DNA from: Coleofasciculus sp. S288
Lineage (GTDB): Bacteria; Cyanobacteriota; Cyanobacteriia; Cyanobacteriales; Coleofasciculaceae
Direction: 5' to 3'
DNA length: 5,857 nt
Assembly (NCBI GenBank): GCA_020216575.1
Contig: JAIUYC010000307.1
Coordinates: 1 to 5,857, forward strand
A program made the translations under genes and the position numbers. Below are positions 1-5,231 of this stretch, one piece after another; within the stretch, counting starts at the first letter, position 1, and each line of letters starts with the position of its first letter. The notes under the pieces are model-generated. The model saw only the letters and a list, made by a program, of their open reading frames with translations, ran no database searches and was not told the DNA's origin.

Positions 1-1054
1 GGTTCTAGAAGAAGAGTTACAAACCAGTTCCCGACCCGATGTGATTTCTCACATGCTAGACACCCTCACGAGCGGACACACTCAGGTGATTGAGAGCCTA
101 GCTGAAATTGATATTGTGGGGCATCGGGTGGTACATGGCGGACAAGAGTATCAGATGCCAGTTCGGGCAACGTCTGAGGTAAAGGACACCATTAAACGCT
201 TATTTGCTCTAGCCCCAGCACACAATCCAGCGAATCTAGAGGGAATTGAACTGCTAGAGAAGCGATTGCCAAACGTCCCGCAAGTAGCAGTGTTCGACAC
301 GGCATTTCATTCCCACCTGTCCCCGGAAGCTTATGTGTATCCGCTCCCCTATGAGTTGCTAGAGCAGGGAATTCGCCGCTATGGCTTCCACGGCATTAAT
401 CATCAATACTGTGCGGGCAAAGCGGCTCAACTGTTGGGTAAGGATTTAGCGGATTTGCGGTTGATTACCTGCCATTTGGGCAATGGCTGCTCTTTAGCTG
501 CTATCCGCCAAGGTCGCAGTGTGGATACAACAATGGGATTTACTCCCCTTGAAGGATTGATGATGGGGTCTCGTTCTGGCTCAGTTGACCCCGGAATCCT
601 GATTCATCTATTGCGGCAGGGTTACGATGCTGAAAAGTTAGATGAAATGCTCAATCGGGCTTCGGGATTAAAGGGAATTTCTGGTGTATCGGGCGATTTG
701 CGGCAGGTTAGGGTGGCGATTGATGAGGGCAACTCTCGCGCCAAACTAGCCCTTGATATGTATGTACATTCCCTCCGCCGAAACATGGGTGCGATGCTTG
801 CCTCACTCGGAGGATTAGACGTTTTAGTGTTTACGGGAGGGGTTGGGGAAAATTCGGCAGCAGTACGAGCAGGGGCTTGTGAAGCCTTTGAGTTTCTCAA
901 TTTGAAACTCATCCCCGAAAAAAATGCTCAGTCACAAAAGGATGCGGATATTACAGCCGCAGATTCAGCCGTGCGGGTGTTAATTGTGCAGGCTCAAGAG
1001 GATTGGGCAATCGCACAGGAGTGCTGGAAGTTGATTCAATCAGAATTATACTGA
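1..1054 (+). CDS. ackA: Acetate kinase, 5'-truncated by the window edge
   Basis: Cytoplasmic acetate kinase interconverts acetate plus ATP with acetyl phosphate plus ADP, usually working with phosphotransacetylase. The frame is open from nt 2 with no stop, so the gene begins outside the window. The GTG at 41 is internal, not the start. About 350 residues are visible against roughly 400 for the family, so only the first phosphate-binding segment is missing. Diagnostic motifs seen: GHRVVHGG (substrate-site Arg near nt 125), FDTAFH (catalytic Asp near nt 296), RRYGFHG, CHLGNG (His near nt 473), GSRSGSVDP (Arg near nt 572), FTGGVGENS, and near the C-terminus QEDWAIAQE (Glu near nt 998, matching the metal-binding Glu of the Methanosarcina enzyme). 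Residue roles come from family knowledge. The reading frame is intact to the TGA at 1052-1054. It converges on the small gene that follows. No pta gene is visible. Confidence 0.97.
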   Translation, partial: VLEEELQTSSRPDVISHMLDTLTSGHTQVIESLAEIDIVGHRVVHGGQEYQMPVRATSEVKDTIKRLFALAPAHNPANLEGIELLEKRLPNVPQVAVFDTAFHSHLSPEAYVYPLPYELLEQGIRRYGFHGINHQYCAGKAAQLLGKDLADLRLITCHLGNGCSLAAIRQGRSVDTTMGFTPLEGLMMGSRSGSVDPGILIHLLRQGYDAEKLDEMLNRASGLKGISGVSGDLRQVRVAIDEGNSRAKLALDMYVHSLRRNMGAMLASLGGLDVLVFTGGVGENSAAVRAGACEAFEFLNLKLIPEKNAQSQKDADITAADSAVRVLIVQAQEDWAIAQECWKLIQSELY

Positions 1055-1111
1055 CCGATTCCGATCGCCAAAGGGTAAGATGCAGTTTATAACTCAGCTC
1101 TGAACGCCATT

Positions 1112-1121
1112 CGCCTAGGCG
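1112..1121. repeat. 10-bp perfect palindrome between convergent genes
   Basis: CGCCTAGGCG is self-complementary and covers the stop codon of the small minus-strand gene. The overlapping sequence can also fold as ACGCC (1104-1108) with GGCGT (1118-1122) around a 9-nt loop. It lies at the convergent junction with ackA, where a bidirectional terminator would be expected. No T-tract follows on either strand, so a terminator role is only a guess. Confidence 0.3.
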
Positions 1122-1387
1122 TCAATCACGGGGACAAAGGGGCTGAGGCGAGGCATTTTGGGTTCGGAGATTTCGTTCTGGGGAGCGACGGACGGCTTAA
1201 CGGGGATAGTATTTTTACCCGTAATATCCATCCAAGAGTTTGCGATCGCACTCCCCGTCACTAACACTGCACCGACAAGAATCCATAACACTGGTGATTT
1301 ACACCGGGATTTTCCGATTTTATTCTTTTTTTGAAGCTGTTGAGCAACTTTGCGCCTATTACCTTTGTTCAGTACTGAGTTTGACAT
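1115..1387 (-). CDS. Small single-pass membrane protein, function unknown
   Basis: I do not recognise a family for this 90-residue protein. Residues 1-30 are strongly basic (RRK, QKKNK and further Lys/Arg) and polar. Residues 31-52 form one hydrophobic segment (starting SPVLWILVGAV), long enough to span a membrane. Residues 53-90 are Pro- and Ser-rich. By the positive-inside rule the N-terminus should be cytoplasmic and the tail periplasmic or lumenal. An AIA sequence at 47-49 could alternatively be a signal-peptidase site, although the basic region before it is long. The ATG at 1387 has no Shine-Dalgarno sequence, only a pyrimidine-rich leader. The gene lies 166 bp downstream of the RlpA-type gene on the same strand, so read-through from it is possible. 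A 67-codon open frame on the opposite strand overlaps it. This frame is preferred because it has an organised basic/TM/proline-rich layout. Confidence 0.6.
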   Translation of the reverse strand: MSNSVLNKGNRRKVAQQLQKKNKIGKSRCKSPVLWILVGAVLVTGSAIANSWMDITGKNTIPVKPSVAPQNEISEPKMPRLSPFVPVIDA

Positions 1388-1471
1388 TAGATTGGAGGAG
1401 GAACGAATTAGGAGATATTCCTTTAAAGTATCTACTCCTCTAGATCCATAACTCTATCGAGAGAACAATTC

Positions 1472-1516
1472 TCGCTCTATCACAGGAGCGAATTCAGGCT
1501 TCATGCCTGCTCGCTC
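1472..1516. repeat. Imperfect hairpin with a competing arm, 3' of the RlpA-type gene
   Basis: GAGCGA (1486-1491) pairs with TCGCTC (1511-1516), and inside that CAGGC (1495-1499) pairs with GCCTG (1505-1509) around a TTCAT loop. A second TCGCTC at 1472-1477 can pair with the same GAGCGA, so two folds compete. It lies downstream of the RlpA-type stop and could shape or end that transcript. No T-run follows on the minus strand, so it is not a standard intrinsic terminator. Confidence 0.4.
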
Positions 1517-1518
1517 GG

Positions 1519-1550
1519 AGTACTATAGGAGAATCGCCCTATCCTGTACT
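1519..1550. repeat. Interrupted inverted repeat just after the RlpA-type stop
   Basis: AGTAC (1519-1523) pairs with GTACT (1546-1550). Within it, ATAGG (1525-1529) pairs with CCTAT (1538-1542) around an 8-nt loop, with small internal mismatches between the two stems. It begins only 3 bp beyond the RlpA-type stop codon, where a 3'-end-forming or RNA-stabilising structure would be expected. There is no T-tract, and the role is inferred from position only. Confidence 0.4.
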
Positions 1551-1553
1551 GCC

Positions 1554-2876
1554 TCACCAATTTGAGGGCGATCGCATAATTACAGCTTCAAACGGTACGA
1601 TACCCGCCTCTTCACTTTTAATACAACGAGCCGCCTCCCGTGATAAATCCAAATTTCTGTTTTTGTCGGGAACATACGGACCTCGGTCATTAATTCGGAC
1701 AATTACAGACTCACCATTTTCCAGGTTTTTCACCTTCAGATAAGTATCAAACGGCAAGGATGGATGGGCGGCGGTAAGTTCGCGCTGATTGTACGTTTCC
1801 CCAGTGGCAGTGAGGCGACCGTGAAAATAGGGAGCATACCAAGACGCCAGTCCTTCAAATGTATTCTGCGTTTCTACCAGATTATACATTCGCCTCTGAG
1901 CTTCTGCTAGCTGCAACGGTTCTTTTCTCAGAGCAGTGCGGAGATTGTTAGCCCATTCAATGGCAAGTAGTTCTTCGTTGCGTCCTAAATCTTTTGCTAG
2001 CGCCTCATCAATCTTAAACAAAATGCGATCGCCCACTTTCACCACAGGAACCCCCTCAAGGACTGCGGCTTCGATTGATAAGGTATTTAAATCCGAGTCA
2101 TATAAATTAGAGAAAACTTGTTTCAGACGCTGAGCCATTCGCTCTGCCTGGTGCTGGTAAGGAACTTGTGCAATTAAGCGTTCCTTTATCCAAACTTGGA
2201 ACTGCTCGCGAGTGGTATTCTCAGTCGAGGAATCAGCCGCAAAGGCTTGGCGGCTTAGTAGTTGTGCATATCGCCAAAGTCCTCGTTTTGCACGTCGTTG
2301 CTTATCGTTTTGCTTTTCCCCAACTTGCTCTGAAGAGTGAGAGCTGACAACCATCACTGACGAAGCAACTGTCTTTCCTAGGGGTTCAACCCGCTGACCC
2401 CAGCTGAATAAATTCTGCACCACTTGCAAAATTTGCTGGGGCAGCGTTGCTTTTGATACATCATCAGGGGACGTTTCCTGGGATGAATGGGATGAAGCAG
2501 ATGGAACTGTTGTGACGGGGACAGAGTCTTTATTTTGTTCTGACTCTGGACGACAGAAAACGCCTTTCTCCTGGGCTGAATGGAAAGGATGACGGACAGC
2601 AGCTTGAGCTTGCTGGGGTTGAAACGGGAAACTGCCTGTACTGACCTGAAACGCTAGGTTAGGTATCGCTGCAACGGAGGAGTTGGAAGACGAAGCTCTT
2701 GATGGAAGCGGTGTCTGAAAAAGGGGGGTTGGTATTTCAATCGGGCTGCTAACAACTGAGAAAACTCTCGCGGGGAAAACACTGGCGAGGTAATCGGGTA
2801 CTTTGAGAAACCCTTGGTGAGACGCAAGAAAGCAACTGACCCAGGAGGTCACCCAAATAAATCCGAGAAGTGGCAT
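1554..2876 (-). CDS. rlpA: RlpA-family double-psi beta-barrel cell-wall protein
   Basis: This 440-residue protein ends in an RlpA-type double-psi beta-barrel (about 342-435). It shows ASWYAPYFHGRLTATGETYN, LTAAHPSLPFDTYLKV, VRINDRGPY and the DLS segment. Glu360 and Asp397 match the catalytic pair of Pseudomonas RlpA, a septal lytic transglycosylase acting on peptidoglycan stripped of stem peptides. Residues 222-335 form a second conserved block (VGDRILF, LLAIEWANNLR) that I associate with cyanobacterial homologues. Residues 40-200 are Ser/Pro/Gln-rich and look like a disordered linker. The first 20 residues are hydrophobic but lack basic residues, and WVSC is not a proper lipobox, so export is likely but the signal is atypical. 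A TAG seven codons upstream (2897-2895) blocks extension, which supports the ATG at 2876. No Shine-Dalgarno is visible. The upstream region carries an NtcA-like box. Fold assignment is firm; enzymatic activity is inferred. Confidence 0.93.
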   Translation of the reverse strand: MPLLGFIWVTSWVSCFLASHQGFLKVPDYLASVFPARVFSVVSSPIEIPTPLFQTPLPSRASSSNSSVAAIPNLAFQVSTGSFPFQPQQAQAAVRHPFHSAQEKGVFCRPESEQNKDSVPVTTVPSASSHSSQETSPDDVSKATLPQQILQVVQNLFSWGQRVEPLGKTVASSVMVVSSHSSEQVGEKQNDKQRRAKRGLWRYAQLLSRQAFAADSSTENTTREQFQVWIKERLIAQVPYQHQAERMAQRLKQVFSNLYDSDLNTLSIEAAVLEGVPVVKVGDRILFKIDEALAKDLGRNEELLAIEWANNLRTALRKEPLQLAEAQRRMYNLVETQNTFEGLASWYAPYFHGRLTATGETYNQRELTAAHPSLPFDTYLKVKNLENGESVIVRINDRGPYVPDKNRNLDLSREAARCIKSEEAGIVPFEAVIMRSPSNW

Positions 2877-2897
2877 GAGCAGTGAAAGTGAAGTCTA

Positions 2898-2903
2898 GAA
2901 ATA
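2898..2903 (-). promoter_or_regulatory. Candidate -10 element for the RlpA-type gene
   Basis: TATTTC, read on the minus strand, lies 23 nt downstream of the NtcA-type box and would place transcription start near 2891, about 15 nt before the ATG. The hexamer matches TATAAT at only three positions and lacks the final T of the usual TAN3T, so its position is better evidence than its sequence. Confidence 0.3.
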
Positions 2904-2926
2904 GAACGCACTCTTTCAAGTAAACC

Positions 2927-2940
2927 GTACTTCAGTATAC
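2927..2940 (-). promoter_or_regulatory. Candidate NtcA binding site (GTAN8TAC)
   Basis: GTACTTCAGTATAC matches the cyanobacterial NtcA consensus GTAN8TAC exactly; the motif is palindromic. Its centre lies about 42 bp upstream of the start site predicted from the -10-like element at 2903-2898 on the minus strand. That is the geometry of class II NtcA-activated promoters, so the RlpA-type gene is the likely target. A six-base match is expected about once in 4 kb by chance, so position is the main support. It is too far from the PhzF-family gene for a simple class II role there. Confidence 0.4.
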
Positions 2941-2949
2941 AGAGTTCTA

Positions 2950-2980
2950 GGATCAAAAGATCCACCCTGAGGGTGATCCC
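2950..2980. repeat. Overlapping dyads in the divergent intergenic region
   Basis: GGATC (2950-2954) and GATCC (2959-2963) form a perfect dyad around AAAA. Immediately after, CACCC (2963-2967) and GGGTG (2971-2975) pair around TGA, and a second GATCC sits at 2975-2979. The two GATCC copies could each pair with the single GGATC. Terminators are not expected between diverging genes, so these may be protein-binding sites; the binding protein is unknown. Confidence 0.4.
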
Positions 2981-3071
2981 TGTCAACCCCTAGATCGGAT
3001 TTGTCCGCGATCGCCTTTCGTTGGGGATCAAAAAAAACGCTTAATTTTTAATCTCTAGGAAGTCATTCAGC

Positions 3072-3077
3072 TATAGT
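3072..3077 (+). promoter_or_regulatory. Candidate -10 element for the PhzF-family gene
   Basis: TATAGT resembles TATAAT and lies 33 bp upstream of the ATG at 3111, giving a predicted leader of about 27 nt. There is no convincing -35 hexamer at 17 bp. An A8 tract at 3030-3037 and an AT-rich stretch at 3041-3052 lie upstream and could act as curved or UP-element-like DNA. This is weak evidence from sequence alone. Confidence 0.3.
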
Positions 3078-3110
3078 GGCTTTTGTTGAAATACCCTACT
3101 TTAACTTATC

Positions 3111-3998
3111 ATGAACACCTTGACATTTTACATTGTTGATGTTTTTGCAGTTAAGAAGTACACGGGCAATCAACTTGCTGTCTTCACGGATGCAGATACC
3201 ATCTCTGACGCTCAAATGCAACGAATTGCTAAAGAAATAAATTATTCTGAAACAACGTTTATTACCTCTTCAGGACTCCGCAATGGTGGCTACGATGTCC
3301 GTATCTTTACGCCAGAGACAGAACTGCCCTTTGCAGGGCATCCCACCTTAGGAACTGCATTTATTATCCAACAAGAGATTATTACTCACCCCGTTGAAAC
3401 CGTTAACTTGAATTTAAAAGTTGGACAAATCCCGGTCACCTGGAAAACTGAGGAAGATGGGAGCGAGTACTTGTGGATGCGTCAAAAATCGCCCATTTTT
3501 TATCAAATATTAGAGAGTAATGCGCTAGCCTCCGTACTAAGCCTAAATCCAGATGAGATTGATTCTCGGTTTCCCATTCAGGAAGTTTCTACAGGTGTTC
3601 CGTTTATTATTGTTCCCTTGAAAACGCACGCCTCTTTGAAGCGAATTAAAGTCAACCGAGAGAAATATTTTAACCTAGTAGAAAAAACGCAAGCCAAAGA
3701 TATCCTAGTATTTTGTCCTGAAACCTATGCCCCAGAAAATGATTTGAGTGTCCGTGTATTCGCTGAATCTCTAGGTATTCCAGAAGACCCAGCCACTGGA
3801 AGTGCTAATGGTTGTTTAGCTGGGTATTTAGTCAAGCATTCCTACTTTGGGGACGAGTCGGTGAATGTTAGGGTTGAGCAGGGATATGAAATTGGTAGAC
3901 CTTCGCTGTTACTGCTTGAGGCACAGAAAAATGAGGAGACGATAGACGTGTCGGTGGGTGGTAAGGTGGTGATGGTTGCTAAAGGGGAATTTGTTTAA
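3111..3998 (+). CDS. PhzF-family isomerase
   Basis: This 295-residue protein has the two-lobed diaminopimelate-epimerase-like fold of the PhzF family (usually 260-300 residues). Seen: FYIVDVFA at the N-terminus with GNQLAVF (20-25), NYSETTFI with Glu47 matching the catalytic Glu of Pseudomonas PhzF, ELPFAGHPTLGTA (71-83), RVFAESLGIPEDPATGSANG (215-234, including Asp226), a QGYEIGRPS segment (257-265), and the closing VGGKVVMVAKGEF. The model member isomerises dihydro-hydroxyanthranilic acid in phenazine synthesis. Most family members lie outside phenazine operons and have unknown substrates. No phenazine gene is visible here, so no specific substrate is assigned. It is probably cytoplasmic, having no signal peptide or TM segment. 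The ATG lacks a Shine-Dalgarno sequence. A peptidase gene follows 106 bp downstream on the same strand and might be cotranscribed. Confidence 0.95.
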   Translation: MNTLTFYIVDVFAVKKYTGNQLAVFTDADTISDAQMQRIAKEINYSETTFITSSGLRNGGYDVRIFTPETELPFAGHPTLGTAFIIQQEIITHPVETVNLNLKVGQIPVTWKTEEDGSEYLWMRQKSPIFYQILESNALASVLSLNPDEIDSRFPIQEVSTGVPFIIVPLKTHASLKRIKVNREKYFNLVEKTQAKDILVFCPETYAPENDLSVRVFAESLGIPEDPATGSANGCLAGYLVKHSYFGDESVNVRVEQGYEIGRPSLLLLEAQKNEETIDVSVGGKVVMVAKGEFV

Positions 3999-4022
3999 GT
4001 GCGATCGCATTGGCGGACAATT

Positions 4023-4072
4023 GGGGCTAGCAGCTTGCTTCATCCCTGCAAGAGCAGGTTTAGCCAGTCCCC
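4023..4072. repeat. Structured spacer between the PhzF and M28 genes
   Basis: CTTGC (4034-4038) pairs with GCAAG (4048-4052) around a 9-nt loop. The outer arms GGCTA (4025-4029) and TAGCC (4061-4065) can also pair, or alternatively GGGG (4023-4026) with CCCC (4069-4072). A HIP1 octamer sits just upstream at 4001-4008. No T-tract follows, so it may be an mRNA-processing or stability structure, or a dispersed palindromic repeat. Only the pairing is directly seen. Confidence 0.35.
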
Positions 4073-4096
4073 GTTGCAGCCATAGTATGTGACGTA

Positions 4097-4100
4097 GGAG
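4097..4100 (+). promoter_or_regulatory. Ribosome binding site of the M28 peptidase gene
   Basis: GGAG within TAGGAG ends 4 nt before the ATG at 4105. This is slightly close but is the clearest Shine-Dalgarno sequence in the window, and it fixes this start. Confidence 0.6.
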
Positions 4101-4104
4101 AACC

Positions 4105-4950
4105 ATGTTGGACTTAAAAGAACGCCTACACACCCACCTGATTGAGATAGTACGCGATCGCGACCCCTACCTAAACACGGCGGGACATTTCTTTGTCCAG
4201 CAATACATCCGTCAACAACTAGAACAGTGGGGAACGCTAGAAACCCATGAATTTAAAGTCCAGGGCAAAACCCACCACAATCTCATCCTGAACATACCCC
4301 CGCTTGGTAAGGAAAGAGTTCCCCCCATTCTCATTGGCGCACACTACGATGCCGTCCCCGGAACGCCTGGGGCTGATGATAATGCGACTGGTGTTGCCGC
4401 CCTTCTGGAATTCGCAAGAGCTTTTGCCATCGAACCCTTAAAAAAATACCCAGTCCGACTTGTTGCGTTCGATATGGAAGAATATGGCATGGTTGGCAGT
4501 TCTCACTATGCCGCTGAGTTGAAGCAACAACAGCAACCCCTGCGCTTAATGCTTTCCTTAGAGATGTTGGGGTATTGCGATTCAACTCCAGGTTCGCAGC
4601 GCTACCCTGCTGGATTAGAACGCTTCTATCCCAATCGGGGTAACTTTATTGGTCTGATTGGTAATTTACTTACCATTCCTGACTTAATTCGCCTCAGACG
4701 CAACATTCGTAAAACAGGAACGCCCAGTGAGTGGTTACCTGCACCCAATCGGGGTGTTATCGTTCCTCAAACGCGACTGAGTGATCACGCTCCGTTTTGG
4801 GATCGAGGCTATCGAGCGATAATGGTGACCGATACGGCTTTTATGCGAAATCCTAATTATCATAAATCAACTGATACGATAGAAAGCCTCGACTTAGATT
4901 TTCTCTGCGGTGTTTGTCGAGGTTTAGAGAGTGGCATCCGGCGTTTGTAA
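4105..4950 (+). CDS. M28-family zinc metallopeptidase (aminopeptidase-like)
   Basis: This 281-residue protein matches the M28 family of co-catalytic dizinc aminopeptidases and carboxypeptidases. By alignment with the Streptomyces griseus aminopeptidase, the two-metal set is complete: His80 (GAHYDAVPG), bridging Asp92 (GADDNATG), catalytic base Glu125 with ligand Glu126 (AFDMEEYG), Glu153 in SLEMLGY, and His253 in NPNYHKSTDT. The SDHAPFWDRGY segment (226-236) and the YHKSTDTIESLD end are typical of this subgroup. Length is normal for a bare catalytic domain. There is no signal peptide or membrane segment, so a cytoplasmic place is inferred, unlike many secreted M28 enzymes. It probably removes N-terminal residues from peptides, but specificity cannot be read from sequence. 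The glutaminyl-cyclase-like branch of the fold is a less likely alternative. It lies downstream of the PhzF-family gene on the same strand and contains one HIP1 site. Confidence 0.94.
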   Translation: MLDLKERLHTHLIEIVRDRDPYLNTAGHFFVQQYIRQQLEQWGTLETHEFKVQGKTHHNLILNIPPLGKERVPPILIGAHYDAVPGTPGADDNATGVAALLEFARAFAIEPLKKYPVRLVAFDMEEYGMVGSSHYAAELKQQQQPLRLMLSLEMLGYCDSTPGSQRYPAGLERFYPNRGNFIGLIGNLLTIPDLIRLRRNIRKTGTPSEWLPAPNRGVIVPQTRLSDHAPFWDRGYRAIMVTDTAFMRNPNYHKSTDTIESLDLDFLCGVCRGLESGIRRL

Positions 4951-5010
4951 TTTATTGATTAGAAATCGGTTGGCGAGTACTTTGGCAAAAATTTACATGA
5001 AACTCATTAA

Positions 5011-5118
5011 GGAGCCGTAATCTTCTATTGCCATTTTCTCCGATCGCTTGCTAGATTAGCAGCGAAATTGCAACAAACTTTTGTAGAATATCAAGCCCGT
5101 TTAAAGATGGGTTATTAG
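5011..5118 (+). pseudogene. Possible gene relic: 3' end of a lost coding sequence
   Basis: After an in-frame TAA (5008-5010) the frame stays open for 35 codons to TAG at 5116-5118. From 5041 on, the translation looks protein-like and helical, starting RSLARLAAKLQQTF and ending YQARLKMGY. No usable start codon precedes this part; the only ATG is three codons before the stop. It could be the decayed C-terminus of an old gene, or chance. I do not recognise the sequence. Confidence 0.2.
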
Positions 5119-5121
5119 ATA

Positions 5122-5173
5122 GTTCATTGTTCCGGACAGGGAACCATGTGCATGGATGAAAGTAACAATGAAC
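5122..5173. repeat. 10-bp inverted repeat enclosing inner dyads
   Basis: GTTCATTGTT (5122-5131) is perfectly complementary to AACAATGAAC (5164-5173). Inside lie the perfect dyad CCATG-TG-CATGG (5144-5155), and GTTCC (5129-5133) with GGAAC (5140-5144), which overlaps the outer arm. On transcription this could form a branched hairpin ahead of the TPR gene. Confidence 0.55.
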
Positions 5174-5185
5174 AATGAAGAATAA
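5165..5185 (+). repeat. Short heptanucleotide tandem repeat (ACAATGA)
   Basis: Two exact ACAATGA units (5165-5171 and 5172-5178) are followed by a degenerate AGAATAA unit. Cyanobacterial intergenic DNA often carries short tandem heptamers of similar AT-rich composition. Two and a half copies is a weak example. Confidence 0.4.
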
Positions 5186-5195
5186 ACAACCACTG

Positions 5196-5209
5196 CATCC
5201 CAAGGGATG
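5196..5209. promoter_or_regulatory. Dyad CATCCC-AA-GGGATG, possible operator
   Basis: Two 6-bp arms are separated by AA, giving a compact 14-bp dyad. Its centre lies about 35 bp upstream of the start predicted from the -10-like hexamer at 5226, so a bound protein would cover the -35 position. In RNA it would form the apical hairpin of the 5159-5244 stem. Confidence 0.35.
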
Positions 5210-5222
5210 GGGGAACTGGGCT

Positions 5223-5231
5223 TGATAGAAT
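5223..5231 (+). promoter_or_regulatory. Candidate extended -10 for the TPR gene
   Basis: TGATAGAAT fits the extended -10 pattern TGN followed by a hexamer one base from TATAAT. It would start RNA near 5238 and give a leader of about 36 nt. No -35 match is present at the usual distance; the dyad at 5196-5209 occupies that place. If this promoter is used, most of the 5122-5244 structure would lie outside the mRNA. Confidence 0.3.

Noticed and set aside
622..912. 96-codon minus-strand open frame inside ackA
   Set aside because: It lies wholly within strongly conserved acetate kinase coding sequence and has low-complexity composition with no family resemblance.
1055..1130. Possible intrinsic terminator after ackA
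   Set aside because: ACGCC/GGCGT and the CGCCTAGGCG palindrome can pair, but no T-tract follows on either strand, so I list only the palindrome.
1240..1443. 67-codon plus-strand open frame opposite the small membrane-protein gene
   Set aside because: No organised domain layout and no ribosome binding site; it is the complement of a more plausible gene.
1936..2133. 65-codon plus-strand open frame within the RlpA-type gene
   Set aside because: Antisense to the conserved block of the RlpA-type protein; composition is biased and unlike a real protein.
3030..3052. A8 tract followed by TTAATTTTTA as a terminator T-run for minus-strand RNA
   Set aside because: No hairpin precedes the T8 on the minus strand and no minus-strand gene ends here; it is more likely promoter-associated AT-rich DNA.
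3909..4133. 74-codon minus-strand open frame across the PhzF end and the M28 start
   Set aside because: It overlaps two well-supported genes and runs through the palindromic spacer; no recognisable domain.
4331..4585. 84-codon minus-strand open frame inside the M28 gene
   Set aside because: Antisense to the metal-binding motifs; Gln/Arg/His-rich translation is typical of a complementary-strand artefact.
4997..5020. 8-codon ATG frame after the M28 gene
   Set aside because: Too short, with no Shine-Dalgarno sequence before it; no basis for calling it a gene.
5165..5209. CRISPR-like repeats
   Set aside because: Repeat units are only 7 bp, adjacent and too few; there are no regular spacers and no cas genes.
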